From Sphingobacteriia bacterium (GTDB taxonomy: Bacteria; Bacteroidota; Bacteroidia; Bacteroidales; UBA7960): 64,000 nucleotides of DNA. This document shows, piece by piece, positions 16,734 through 24,956 of the stretch; within the stretch, counting starts at the first letter, position 1; each line of letters starts with the position of its first letter. The translations under genes and the position numbers were made by a program. The stretch is taken from NCBI GenBank assembly GCA_011390575.1, contig JAABSE010000006.1:1-64000 (forward strand). Reading direction: 5' to 3'. A model generated the notes under the pieces. The model saw nothing but the letters and a program-made list of their open reading frames with translations. It did not search any database and was not told where the DNA came from.

Positions 16734-18863
16734 ATGATATTCAGACGAATACACAAACTTCTCCCTTTTAACAAGCTTTTTAAGCTGGTGCTGGGTATGG
16801 CTATCGTGTTGCAAATTATTGTCATCACATACAACCATTATAGCGGATATCACGAACTTGAAAATTTTACTGCGCTTATTGTAAGGATCCTCAGGGGCAT
16901 TTTTTATAGCGTGATCGCAGGTTTTGCCCTCGCATATCCCGATATTATTGTGATTCAATTCCTGAATAAACGAATCCAGTGGACCAGGGGTGCGCTTAAG
17001 CGTGCCCTCATCCAGTTCTCGATCATGCTTTTTATTGCCATTACAGTTTCGTCGGTTCTGACAACTTTTGCGCACTGGGTAAGCAACTTTCCGCAGGGTT
17101 TGAGGAATGTTTTATTCAACAATGCACTTATCTATTCCGTTGTGAATGCTTTTTTTATGTCCATTCTTGAAGCCTGGATTTACCTCGATGAAAGTATGAA
17201 GGAAAAGGTGAGGGCCGGAAAATTTCAGCAGGAACTGCTCGCGGAGGCTGCCAGCCGAGCAAAGTATGAGGCGCAAATAAAAATTGAAGAGGAGAAAAAT
17301 AAGTATGCCCAACAGCTGATAGAACAGGAAAAAAGGCTGAATGAGCATCTGGAAGAGGAGATGAAAAAGCGTGAAGCCATTACCAGGCAGCTTAACACAA
17401 GCCGCGAACAGATGAACAGTATTCTGTTAAACCTGGCCGGTGCAGCCTATCGATGCTTCATTGATGAACATTACACGATGAAATATATTAGTGATAAAAT
17501 CTTTGATATTTCCGGCTACCATGCATATGAATTTATCGAAAATGCCAATCTTTCATTTGCTTCCATTATTCATCCCGACGATATAGAACTGTGCAGAAAA
17601 AATATTCTTGAAGCTACCACCGCGAAAAGGCATTACGAGTTTGAGTACAGGATCATTCATAAAAATGGTCATGTGGTTTGGGTAAACGAGAACGGCAAGG
17701 GAATTTACAATGAAAGTGAGCAACTGACGTTTTTGGACGGTATTATTCTTGACATTACCCGGAGGAAAGAAGCTGAATTTGCTGCGGCAGAAAGTGAACG
17801 GAATTTCAAGGAACTCATGGATCTTTTCCCGCAACCCATCTTTGAACTTGATATTGAAGGTAACATTCTGTTTGTCAACGGTGCGGGCCAGGAGTTTTTC
17901 GGAATCGTAATGCCCGAAAAGCCCGATGATAAAATATCGGCACTTGATTATATGGTTGAAGAGGATGTGCCAAGGGTTCAGGAGAATATAAAAAAATCAA
18001 ACCAGGCTATGCTTTCAACTCCAATTGAGTATACCGTAAAAAGACCCGATGGGACAAGTTGTCCTGTGTTGATATATGGCTCTCCAATAGTCCGCAACAA
18101 CAAGATTGTTGGCCGCAGAGGGATCATCATTGATATCTCTGAGAGAATAAAACAGGAGCGAAAACTATTGAAGGCAAAAGAGGAACTGGAACGTGTTAAC
18201 AATACCCTTGAGCAAAGAGTTGCAGAGCGCACAAAACAGCTTACCAAGGCAAATACGCAACTGCTTAAATTACAGAAAGAGAACCTGCAGTCGCAGTTCG
18301 AAGTGCTGAAACAGCAGGTGAACCCACATTTTCTTTTCAATAGTCTGAACGTGTTAACCTCACTCATTAAGATTGATCCCGACCTGGCAGAATCATTCAC
18401 CGAACGGCTGTCGAAGGTTTACCGTTACGTGCTTGAAAACAAGGAGAAGGATTTGGTGAGCCTTAGCACCGAGCTGGAGTTTCTAAATGCTTACCTGTTC
18501 CTGCTCGGGATCAGGTTTATGAAGAAGCTTTCCATCGAAATTAAAATCGACAAAATTTACCACGAATACCTGATTTTGCCCATTGCCATTCAGTTAATTA
18601 TAGAGAATGCCATTAAGCACAATACTTTCTCGAAGGCGCAGCCTTTAAAAATCGAAATATTTGTGGATGAACAGCAGCGATTGAACATTATCAATAACCT
18701 CAACGTGAGGGAAACAAAATTTGTGTCAACAGGGGTTGGCCTCGAAAACATCAACCGCAGGTATGCGCTGGTGTCGGATCAAAAGCCCGAATTCCAAAAA
18801 ACTACGGAGCATTTTATGGCCAGGCTCCCTTTGCTTAAATCGGAAAAAATCGAAACAGAATAA
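16734..18863 (+). CDS. Membrane PAS-PAS histidine kinase, LytS/His_kinase type
   Basis: A 709-residue sensor kinase. Four transmembrane helices (about residues 12-33, 46-75, 90-112, 125-150) are followed by a coiled coil (155-225), PAS 1 (about 230-345, with PAC motif YEFEYRIIHKNGHVVWVNE), PAS 2 (350-470), a second coiled coil (475-520) and the His_kinase domain. In that domain H532 in QQVNPHFLFNSLNVL is the expected phospho-acceptor. A short ATPase domain with IIENAIKHN and GVGLENINRRY follows. This type acts with LytTR response regulators, one of which starts 13 bp downstream. The ligand sensed is unknown; PAS domains suggest a small molecule or redox cue. Confidence 0.9.
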   Translation: MIFRRIHKLLPFNKLFKLVLGMAIVLQIIVITYNHYSGYHELENFTALIVRILRGIFYSVIAGFALAYPDIIVIQFLNKRIQWTRGALKRALIQFSIMLFIAITVSSVLTTFAHWVSNFPQGLRNVLFNNALIYSVVNAFFMSILEAWIYLDESMKEKVRAGKFQQELLAEAASRAKYEAQIKIEEEKNKYAQQLIEQEKRLNEHLEEEMKKREAITRQLNTSREQMNSILLNLAGAAYRCFIDEHYTMKYISDKIFDISGYHAYEFIENANLSFASIIHPDDIELCRKNILEATTAKRHYEFEYRIIHKNGHVVWVNENGKGIYNESEQLTFLDGIILDITRRKEAEFAAAESERNFKELMDLFPQPIFELDIEGNILFVNGAGQEFFGIVMPEKPDDKISALDYMVEEDVPRVQENIKKSNQAMLSTPIEYTVKRPDGTSCPVLIYGSPIVRNNKIVGRRGIIIDISERIKQERKLLKAKEELERVNNTLEQRVAERTKQLTKANTQLLKLQKENLQSQFEVLKQQVNPHFLFNSLNVLTSLIKIDPDLAESFTERLSKVYRYVLENKEKDLVSLSTELEFLNAYLFLLGIRFMKKLSIEIKIDKIYHEYLILPIAIQLIIENAIKHNTFSKAQPLKIEIFVDEQQRLNIINNLNVRETKFVSTGVGLENINRRYALVSDQKPEFQKTTEHFMARLPLLKSEKIETE

Positions 18864-18876
18864 CACATCTACCACA

Positions 18877-19641
18877 ATGAAAGTCGTAATTATAGAAGAC
18901 GAGGCGTTTGCCGCTTTGCGATTGAAAAAGATGATTCAGGATTACAATCCAGATATTAGAATCCTTGCAGAACTCGAATCGGTTGCCGGGTCGGTTAAGT
19001 GGTTCAAGTCGAACCCCGAACCCGATCTGATATTTCTTGATATTCACCTTGAGGACGATCTCTGCTTCGCCATCTTCGAGCAAGTGAACATCTCCAGCCC
19101 GGTAATCTTTACCACTGCATTCGACGAATACGCCATAAAGGCTTTTAAACTGAAGAGCATCGACTATCTGCTAAAACCCATTGTACATGAGGAACTTGCT
19201 GCCGCATTGAAGAAGTATGAGCAGTTTAGCGGTTTGCACCACAACTCCACCGACCTGCAATCGCTCTACAACCTGCTAACCACCACTGAAAAAAAGTACA
19301 GGGAACGTTTCTCCATTTCGGTTGGCACCAAGATTAAGATGGTTGAGGTTACGGACGTTGCCTACTTCTTTGTCATGGATAAAGGCGTTTACCTTCGCAC
19401 AATGCAGGGTTGCACCTATAATATTGAGTACACTTTGGATAAGCTGGAGGAGATGATGAGCCCCACTTCATTTTTCCGAATAAATCGCAAGTATCTGATC
19501 AACGTTGCGTCAATTGTAAATATGGTAGTCTACTCTCGCAGTCGCGTGAAATTGGAGCTAAAACCCAAAGCCGACGATGAGTTTGAGACTATTGTGAGCA
19601 TCGACCGTTCGAGCGAGTTTAAAAAGTGGTTAAATCAATAA
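18877..19641 (+). CDS. LytTR-family response regulator
   Basis: A 254-residue protein. The start at 18877 is chosen over the track's 18721, because the longer version would run 140 bp into the kinase gene and receiver homology begins at MKVVIIEDE. The receiver has acidic residues E7-D8, phospho-acceptor D55 in IFLDIHL, then FTTAFDEYAIKAF and the conserved K in YLLKP. The C-terminal LytTR DNA-binding domain (about 145-250) has FFVMDKGVYLRTMQG and FFRINRKYLINVASI. It forms a two-component pair with the kinase just upstream, which should phosphorylate it. Targets are not evident; neighbouring hydrolase or reductase genes are candidates. Confidence 0.92.
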   Translation: MKVVIIEDEAFAALRLKKMIQDYNPDIRILAELESVAGSVKWFKSNPEPDLIFLDIHLEDDLCFAIFEQVNISSPVIFTTAFDEYAIKAFKLKSIDYLLKPIVHEELAAALKKYEQFSGLHHNSTDLQSLYNLLTTTEKKYRERFSISVGTKIKMVEVTDVAYFFVMDKGVYLRTMQGCTYNIEYTLDKLEEMMSPTSFFRINRKYLINVASIVNMVVYSRSRVKLELKPKADDEFETIVSIDRSSEFKKWLNQ

Positions 19642-19750
19642 TCATTGGATGTGAGAAATATTATTTGGTCAACAGGTGGGCCCTGCCATGGATTGACTTA
19701 TCAGATACGTCAAAAGAGTGAGAACTAAATAATAAATCAAGAGATAAATT

Positions 19751-20392
19751 ATGAAAATTATTGCAGTTAATGGAAGTCCAAGAAAGAAATGGAACACCCA
19801 TATTCTTCTTGAAAAATGTTTGGAAGGAGCAAAAGAAACAGGAGCTGAAACAGAAATGATTAATCTTTACGATATCCGGTATAAAGGCTGTACCAGTTGT
19901 TTTGCCTGTAAATTAAAAGGAAATGAAGTAACTAAGTGTGCAATGCAGGACGAGTTGGAACACGTTTTACAAAAAATTTGGAAATGTGATGTTCTTATAT
20001 TAGGCTCTCCCATTTATTTTGCTTCAATAACAGGAGAATTGAAATCATTTATGGAGCGTTTACTTTTTCCTTACACTTCTTACGAGGGCAAACCCTCCTC
20101 ATTTGGAAGAAAAATTAATACGGCATTTGTTTATACCATGAATGCTCCATCTTTTGCCTTACCACTGATTGGATACAATAAACTTTTCAAATACAATCAG
20201 AAGCTAATGAAACACACTTTTGGAAGTTGCAAATCATTAAAATCAACGTCGACTTACCAATTTGATGATTATAGTAAATATGCTATGACTTATTTCGATG
20301 GGAAAAAAAGGCTAAAACGGAGGGAAACCGTATTTGCAGAAGACTGTAAAAAAGCTTTTGACTTAGGCAAAAACCTTTGCACAGCTAAATAG
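19751..20392 (+). CDS. Flavodoxin-like NAD(P)H-dependent FMN reductase
   Basis: A 213-residue flavodoxin-fold protein. The FMN phosphate loop is GSPRKKWNTH (residues 8-17), followed by a Cys-rich stretch GCTSCFACKL usual in iron-sulfur flavoprotein relatives, and then CDVLILGSPIYFASITGELK, the second FMN-binding loop. The family reduces quinones, azo dyes, nitro compounds or iron using NAD(P)H; the substrate here is unknown. A CxxCxxC arrangement is visible but is not long enough to be certain of an Fe-S cluster. It is transcribed after the LytTR regulator (109 bp) and is followed by the repeat region. Confidence 0.85.
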   Translation: MKIIAVNGSPRKKWNTHILLEKCLEGAKETGAETEMINLYDIRYKGCTSCFACKLKGNEVTKCAMQDELEHVLQKIWKCDVLILGSPIYFASITGELKSFMERLLFPYTSYEGKPSSFGRKINTAFVYTMNAPSFALPLIGYNKLFKYNQKLMKHTFGSCKSLKSTSTYQFDDYSKYAMTYFDGKKRLKRRETVFAEDCKKAFDLGKNLCTAK

Positions 20393-20492
20393 AAAATAAA
20401 TGTGTTAACTTTATTTAATGTAACGTTAGCAGCCATTTGAGAAGTAAATGAGAAAAAGATTCTTAATTATTAACCATTTTGTTAAATGTTAT
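20393..20492. other. Spacer before the tandem repeat units
   Basis: AT-rich, with TAACGTTA (a perfect 8-bp palindrome) near 20421. No coding potential seen. Confidence 0.35.
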
Positions 20493-20616
20493 AGATGAAC
20501 CGAGCCATGACAATAATAATTGACACACACTCGGATGATTATAATATACACCGAGCTAAAATAGTTGTGGCTACTTATTGTTGGCGATTTATCCCGCTTT
20601 TCGCGGGAGCTCTCCG

Positions 20617-20669
20617 CGCATGCACGGGACAGGCATCTGACCTATTTAATCAAATTATAAACAGATGAA
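20617..20669 (+). repeat. Junction repeat R2
   Basis: Second full copy of the 53-bp junction repeat, in the same orientation as R1 (46 of 53 identical). R1 and R2 bracket about 7.2 kb that contains rsgA through the flavodoxin-like gene. Confidence 0.8.
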
Positions 20670-20762
20670 CCGAGCCATGACAAAAATTTTAACACACACG
20701 CTGATGATTATATCATTCGAAATAACTCCAAAACACTTGTATTGTTTATTGTTGGCGAGCTC

Positions 20763-20798
20763 CATCTGACCTATTTAATCAAATTATAAACAGATGAA
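20763..20798 (+). repeat. Junction repeat R3 (right part only)
   Basis: The 36-bp right part of the repeat (CATCTGACCTATTTAATC and on to CAGATGAA) is identical to R2 over its whole length. Its final ATG is the start codon of the hydrolase at 20794. Confidence 0.8.
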
Positions 20799-21732
20799 AA
20801 AAATAATGGGTTATACTCTAATCGGTTTTTTAGTGCTGATCATGGCAGCTCTTCTGATAGCTTTTCCATCATACAAAAAGCAAATGAAGCAAGCCAGGGA
20901 ACGAATACAAAGCGAATCGCAACTTTTAGAAACCCCATTTGGAATGATGGAATATGCAGTTCGTGGCCAGGGAAAGCCGGTCTTGTTAATTCACGGCGCA
21001 GGCGGTGGTTTCGACCAGGGTTTGTGGCTCGGACAAATTTGTCTCAATGAGGATTACCAGTTTATTGCACCCTCAAAGTTTGGTTACCTTAATTCAGACA
21101 CTCCCAAAGAATATTCGGCAAAATTTCAAGCTGAACAATATCGTATTCTTTTGGATTCCCTGGGTATCGAAAAAGTCAGTATCATCGGTGTGTCGGCCGG
21201 AGGTCCTTCATCGATGCAATTCGCCTGTGATTTCCCGGAACGGGTTGAAAAACTGGTTTTGATGAGTGCAGTAAGCATGCCCCCTAATTCCAACGATAAA
21301 GGCTCGTTTTTTGTAAAAATCATGCAAACCATACAGAAGTCGGATTTTGCCTATTGGGTTTTTACCAAAGCCTTCAAAACCCAAATACTGGGTTTGGTTG
21401 GAATTCCTGCTGAAGACTATAAAAAGTTTACGAGAGAACAAAAAGAACTTGCCAATGAGTTGCTGGATTTGATGCATCCTATGTCGTTACGACACAAGGG
21501 TACAGTAACAGATGGTTTAATTATTAAGGATTTCACGGTTCCGGATAGTATCGGTGTGCCCACACTTATTATTCATTCAAAAAATGACGGATTGGTAAGT
21601 TATAGTCATGCTGTACATGCACATCAAAACATCAATGGCTCAAAACTAATTCTATATGAAAAAGGCGGACATGGTGCAATTTCAGAACTGAAAGATGCCC
21701 GAGAACAAATCAGTGTTTTTTTGAACAATTAA
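20794..21732 (+). CDS. Alpha/beta hydrolase, membrane-anchored
   Basis: A 312-residue protein with an N-terminal hydrophobic helix (GYTLIGFLVLIMAALLIAF) and a hydrolase domain. The oxyanion region is LLIHGAGGGFDQG, the nucleophile elbow is GVSAGGPSS (Ser near residue 134), the acid is probably in IIHSKNDGLVSY, and the catalytic His in EKGGHGAISE. The start codon is supplied by repeat R3. The substrate is unknown; relatives include esterases, haloperoxidase-like enzymes and C-C hydrolases. It is followed 44 bp later by another hydrolase, possibly in one transcript. Confidence 0.82.
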   Translation: MKKIMGYTLIGFLVLIMAALLIAFPSYKKQMKQARERIQSESQLLETPFGMMEYAVRGQGKPVLLIHGAGGGFDQGLWLGQICLNEDYQFIAPSKFGYLNSDTPKEYSAKFQAEQYRILLDSLGIEKVSIIGVSAGGPSSMQFACDFPERVEKLVLMSAVSMPPNSNDKGSFFVKIMQTIQKSDFAYWVFTKAFKTQILGLVGIPAEDYKKFTREQKELANELLDLMHPMSLRHKGTVTDGLIIKDFTVPDSIGVPTLIIHSKNDGLVSYSHAVHAHQNINGSKLILYEKGGHGAISELKDAREQISVFLNN

Positions 21733-21776
21733 TGTTATAAATGTCGCTCATCAGAGAAAATTAAACAATAGTTATC

Positions 21777-22682
21777 ATGAGATTAATGGTTTTATCAATT
21801 CTTGTGTTGCTGAACCCTTCAGTTCAGGCACAGGAGAAGTACATAACAACTTCAGATGGTGTGCAGTTGTTTGCTAATGTTAAAGGTACCGGTCCGGCAT
21901 GTTTGTACATTCATGGCGGACCAGGATCGGGAAGCCACTGGATGGAAGCATTTATGGGTGATTCACTTGAACAACATTTTCAAATGATTTATCTCGACCA
22001 AAGGGGAGTAGGAAGATCTTCAAGCCCTTCGGATAAAAACTATTCTCTGGAGCGAATAGTTAAGGATTTCGAAGAAGTCAGGATTGCGCTAGGTATTAAA
22101 CAATGGCTTACCCTCGGGCATTCCTTTGGAGGTATATTGCAAACGGCTTATGTAAAAAACAGTCCAGAGGTTATTGCAGGCCTGATGTTCATTAATTGTA
22201 CCCTGGATATGAACGATAGTTTTGGTAAAAGCTGGTTGCCCAAAGCAATGGAATTGCTGGGTGATGATATTCCAAATATTTGCAGGGATACCACCGTTAC
22301 GGTTTACAAGCGGATGTTGGCCATCATGCCGGTACTGGGGGAGAAGGGAGAAATGTGGAAATTATTCTTCAACCAACAGGAAAACAGCTGGAAAATGAAC
22401 GAAACCTACAGTAAATTTGAAAGCTGGAATGGTGACCAAAGTGAGCAAATATTGGAATATGACGAATATTGGCAGGATTTCGGGGAGTTTTCGAAATATG
22501 TAAGCCAGCCTGTATTGTTTTATTATGGCGAAACCGACTGGGCTATTGGCCCGGAACATTATAAAGGAATAAAATTTCCTGAAATGATTTTGTGGGGGAG
22601 TAAAGCCGGACACATGCCTTTTCTTGAAGACAAAGCCGATTTAATGAAAGCAATAACGCATTATAAATCCAGGTATTTTTAA
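21777..22682 (+). CDS. Secreted alpha/beta hydrolase, proline-iminopeptidase-like
   Basis: A 301-residue protein with a cleavable signal peptide (LSILVLLNPSVQAQ). It has a full catalytic set: oxyanion loop YIHGGPGSGSH, DQRGVGRSS, nucleophile elbow GHSFGGILQ (Ser near residue 112), acid in YYGETDWAIG and His in SKAGHMPFLE. These are hallmarks of peptidase family S33 (proline iminopeptidase) and of related esterases. It acts outside the cytoplasm. It is the last gene of the accessory stretch and is followed by a terminator and a tRNA-Ser. Confidence 0.85.
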   Translation: MRLMVLSILVLLNPSVQAQEKYITTSDGVQLFANVKGTGPACLYIHGGPGSGSHWMEAFMGDSLEQHFQMIYLDQRGVGRSSSPSDKNYSLERIVKDFEEVRIALGIKQWLTLGHSFGGILQTAYVKNSPEVIAGLMFINCTLDMNDSFGKSWLPKAMELLGDDIPNICRDTTVTVYKRMLAIMPVLGEKGEMWKLFFNQQENSWKMNETYSKFESWNGDQSEQILEYDEYWQDFGEFSKYVSQPVLFYYGETDWAIGPEHYKGIKFPEMILWGSKAGHMPFLEDKADLMKAITHYKSRYF

Positions 22683-22763
22683 CCATTGGGCTTCTTGAAA
22701 TGAAACTTGCATGAGTACTGAGCGCTCTAATGGAAATGAAAATGCTGCTTATTAAACATAAAA

Positions 22764-22810
22764 AAAGCCTGTAAGCCAATACTTACAAGCTCTTTCTTCT
22801 TTTTTCTTTT
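22764..22810 (+). terminator. Terminator after the secreted hydrolase
   Basis: Stem AGCCTGTAAG / CTTACAAGCT with a 6-nt loop (one mismatch or wobble), followed by a long T/C-rich run with many Ts. Confidence 0.7.
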
Positions 22811-22817
22811 TTCTCAG

Positions 22818-22902
22818 CGGAGAGAGAGGGATTCGAACCCCCGGAGGTGTTACCCTCAACGGTTTTCAAGACCGCCGCAATCGACCACTCTGCCATCTCT
22901 CC
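22818..22902 (-). tRNA. tRNA-Ser (anticodon TGA)
   Basis: Read on the minus strand, this is an 85-nt class II tRNA. The acceptor stem GGAGAGA pairs with TCTCTCC, discriminator G. The anticodon arm GCGGT-CTTGAAA-ACCGT gives anticodon TGA (UCN codons). A long variable arm (GAGGGTAACACCTC) and a T arm with TTCGAAT follow. CCA is not encoded. It stands at the right edge of the accessory stretch. Confidence 0.95.
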
Positions 22903-23180
22903 GGGGGCAAAAGTACAAAAAAAACCTTTCTACGCAACAAAAATTACACATTCTTTCAAAAAAAATATATTGCCAATATAAGATGCAATTAATCAGGGGG
23001 TTGCATGGAGATTTTTATTCCAATAGTATTATTCTATACTGTTTAAATGTTTAAAACCTTACCTTTGATTGTTATATATATGCCGGTTCAAAAATTCCCG
23101 GCAACAGTTAGCAGGGGAAAAGGGCATGATTATAAATCCGGAAAATCCTCAAACAGCGTTATTTTATTATCAGTGGATTT
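22903..23180. promoter_or_regulatory. Upstream region of the GT2 gene with a possible -7 box
   Basis: Non-coding and AT-rich. TACCTTTG at 23060-23067 fits the TAnnTTTG -7 element, 113 bp before the start codon. No clear -33 partner. Confidence 0.35.
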
Positions 23181-24206
23181 ATGTTAAAACTTGCAATAGT
23201 TATATTGAACTGGAACGGCAAACCATTGCTTGAAAAATTTCTGCCCTCAGTGATACAGCACTGCCCTGTGTATGCCAGGATTTTTATTGCTGATAATGGT
23301 TCTGAGGATGATTCTGCAGTTTTTGTGGGTGAACAGTATCCTGACATTGCCTTTCTGGATTTGAAGAAAAATCATGGCTATACCGGAGGATATAACAAGT
23401 CGTTGAATTTAATCCAGGCAGAATACTATGTTTTGCTGAATTCAGATATTGAAGTAACACCGGGATGGATAGATCCAATTATAGATATAATGGATAAGAA
23501 TCCGGATATTGCAGCATGCCAACCGAAAATTCTTTCCTGGCACGATCGCTCATTATTCGAATATGCCGGGGCAAGCGGAGGATACATTGATAAGTATGGT
23601 TATCCCTTTTGCAGGGGAAGAATATTTGAGCAACTGGAAGAGGATAAAGGACAGTACAATTCCACTGCGGATGTTTTCTGGGCTACCGGCGCATGTATGT
23701 TTGTAAGGAGAAGTGACTTTAACCTGGCAGGAAAGCTGGATAAAGATTTTTTTGCTCATATGGAAGAAATCGACCTTTGCTGGCGGTTGAAAAGAATGGG
23801 AAAACGCATCGTATGTCAACCATCGTCGGTAGTATATCATGTGGGTGGAGGGACCCTGCCGAAAAATAATCCGAGGAAAACTTATCTCAACTTCAGAAAT
23901 AACCTTTTATTGCTGGCAAAAAATCTACCTGCCCGGCAATTCTATGTTGTTTTGCTCAAAAGGCTTGTACTTGATCAGATAGCTGCAGCTAAATTTTTGC
24001 TTGGCGGGCAACACCGGGATTTTCTGGCCGTATACAAAGCCACATTTTCTGTAATTCGAAATCTAAGAAAAAAACGAAAAGAGGGCAAAGCTCTGCCTTA
24101 CATAGCAGTGTCAGGGGTGTATGGAAATAGTATTGTAAAAGAATACTTTCTGATGGGTAAAAAGCAGTTTTCCCGGCTGGATACTGCCCGGTTCATGAAG
24201 CTATAA
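23181..24206 (+). CDS. Glycosyltransferase family 2
   Basis: A 341-residue GT-A fold enzyme. The start is VILNWNGKPLLEKF. The sugar-nucleotide-binding DNGSEDDS follows, then LLNSDIEVTPGW, with the D-x-D-like NSDIE metal motif near residue 93, and the acceptor-side FFAHMEEIDLCWRLKRMGKR, typical of the rhamnosyltransferase-like branch of GT2. No transmembrane helix is visible, so it probably works at the inner face of the cytoplasmic membrane on a polysaccharide or O-antigen intermediate. It is not in a larger glycan cluster here; aroQ is convergent 20 bp downstream. Confidence 0.88.
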   Translation: MLKLAIVILNWNGKPLLEKFLPSVIQHCPVYARIFIADNGSEDDSAVFVGEQYPDIAFLDLKKNHGYTGGYNKSLNLIQAEYYVLLNSDIEVTPGWIDPIIDIMDKNPDIAACQPKILSWHDRSLFEYAGASGGYIDKYGYPFCRGRIFEQLEEDKGQYNSTADVFWATGACMFVRRSDFNLAGKLDKDFFAHMEEIDLCWRLKRMGKRIVCQPSSVVYHVGGGTLPKNNPRKTYLNFRNNLLLLAKNLPARQFYVVLLKRLVLDQIAAAKFLLGGQHRDFLAVYKATFSVIRNLRKKRKEGKALPYIAVSGVYGNSIVKEYFLMGKKQFSRLDTARFMKL

Positions 24207-24226
24207 CCCCCTTGATGGTGAAAGAA

Positions 24227-24664
24227 TCAGATGATGGTATTGATCAAACTGTCGATGGCAAGCCTGTAGCCCTCAAGCCCAAACCCGCTGATGCTGCCTG
24301 CGCATGCCGCAGCAATGTGCGAGCTGTGCCGGAAGCTTTCCCTGGAGAAAATGTTGGATACATGCACTTCAACCACCGGAGCATTGATGGCCAGAACAGC
24401 ATCTCCAAGTGCTACTGAAGTATGTGTATAACCGCCGGCATTCAGAATGATTCCATCAGTTGAAAATCCTTTTTCATGCAACTTGTTGATGAGTTCCCCT
24501 TCTACATTGCTTTGGAAATACTCAATATTTACCTGTGGAAAGTATTTTCTGAGCTTTTCCAGGTAATCTTCAAAAAATGTATTCCCGTAAACAGAAGTCT
24601 CCCGCAATCCCAGCAGGTTAAGGTTGGGACCATTGATGATGATGATATTTTTCTTTTCTGACAT
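24227..24664 (-). CDS. aroQ: 3-dehydroquinate dehydratase, type II
   Basis: A 145-residue enzyme of the shikimate pathway (3-dehydroquinate to 3-dehydroshikimate). The start is set at 24664 (MSEKKNIIIINGPNLNLLG); the track's longer ORF adds 32 residues without homology. Motifs: INGPNLNLLGLRETSVYG with the catalytic Tyr, FQSNVEGELI, ILNAGGYTHTSVALGDA, and VEVHVSNIFSRESFRHSS with the catalytic His and Arg. Length is normal for the dodecameric type II enzyme. It is convergent with the GT2 gene and shares its upstream region with the TPP-regulated receptor. Confidence 0.95.
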   Translation of the reverse strand: MSEKKNIIIINGPNLNLLGLRETSVYGNTFFEDYLEKLRKYFPQVNIEYFQSNVEGELINKLHEKGFSTDGIILNAGGYTHTSVALGDAVLAINAPVVEVHVSNIFSRESFRHSSHIAAACAGSISGFGLEGYRLAIDSLINTII

Positions 24665-24791
24665 GGTGGTATCCTTGAATATTACTGCTATTTGATATCT
24701 GCTATTGCAAAAGTAACCAAATAGCCCCATATTTTGGCAGGGCTGGAGTGTTGTTAACATTTGTTTTCACAGGGTTTCCCGAAAAAGTATT

Positions 24792-24799
24792 TACCTTTG
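24792..24799 (+). promoter_or_regulatory. Probable -7 box of the riboswitch transcript
   Basis: TACCTTTG fits TAnnTTTG and lies about 15-20 bp before the first riboswitch stem, so the transcript would start just ahead of the aptamer. Confidence 0.5.
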
Positions 24800-24814
24800 C
24801 ATCTTAAGTCAAAA

Positions 24815-24892
24815 TAGGGGTGCCCTAAAGTTACGGGCTGAGATCAAACCCATTGAACCTGATCCGGGTAGTGCCGGCGAAGGGAAGGGACA
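24815..24892 (+). ncRNA. TPP riboswitch (THI element)
   Basis: Conserved TPP aptamer words appear in order: GGGGTGCCC, GGGCTGAGAT, the ACCC...TGAACCTGATC core, then CCGGGTAGTGCCGGCG and AAGGGA. Together they make the P1-P5 fold. It ends about 65 bp before the start codon of a TonB-dependent receptor. In Bacteroidota TPP riboswitches commonly govern thiamin uptake receptors, shutting them off when thiamin diphosphate is abundant. Confidence 0.95.
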
Positions 24893-24956
24893 GACTTTTA
24901 TCGGAGATTTTCCCCTTTTAATCTCCTTAAGTTAAACCCAAAAATAAATTATTAAA

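Larger units (their letters stand above)
20493..20798 (+). repeat. Two imperfect tandem units with R2 and R3 junctions
   Basis: Unit 1 (20493-20662) and unit 2 (20663-20791) each begin with AGATGAACCGAGCCATGACA, share ACACACAC, TGATTATA and TTGTTGGCGA words, and end with the sequence leading to TATAAACAGATGAA. Unit 1 holds a hairpin CCCGC-TTTTC-GCGGG and encodes a 57-codon frame that starts MNRAMT and ends with QASDLFNQIINR. Its TGA overlaps the ATG of unit 2, which again starts MNRAMT. A third ATGA junction gives the ATG of the hydrolase at 20794. These look like left-over heads and tails of lost cargo genes. Confidence 0.7.

Noticed and set aside
18721-18876. Longer N-terminus of the LytTR regulator
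   Set aside because: It overlaps the kinase gene by 140 bp, and the receiver domain begins at 18877.
13356-20669. Classical integron or composite transposon
   Set aside because: No integrase or transposase gene is found in the region, and the repeats do not show terminal inverted ends. Only a cassette-like pattern can be claimed.
24665-24760. Longer N-terminus of aroQ
   Set aside because: 32 added residues lack homology; AroQ begins at the IIINGPNLNLLG strand.
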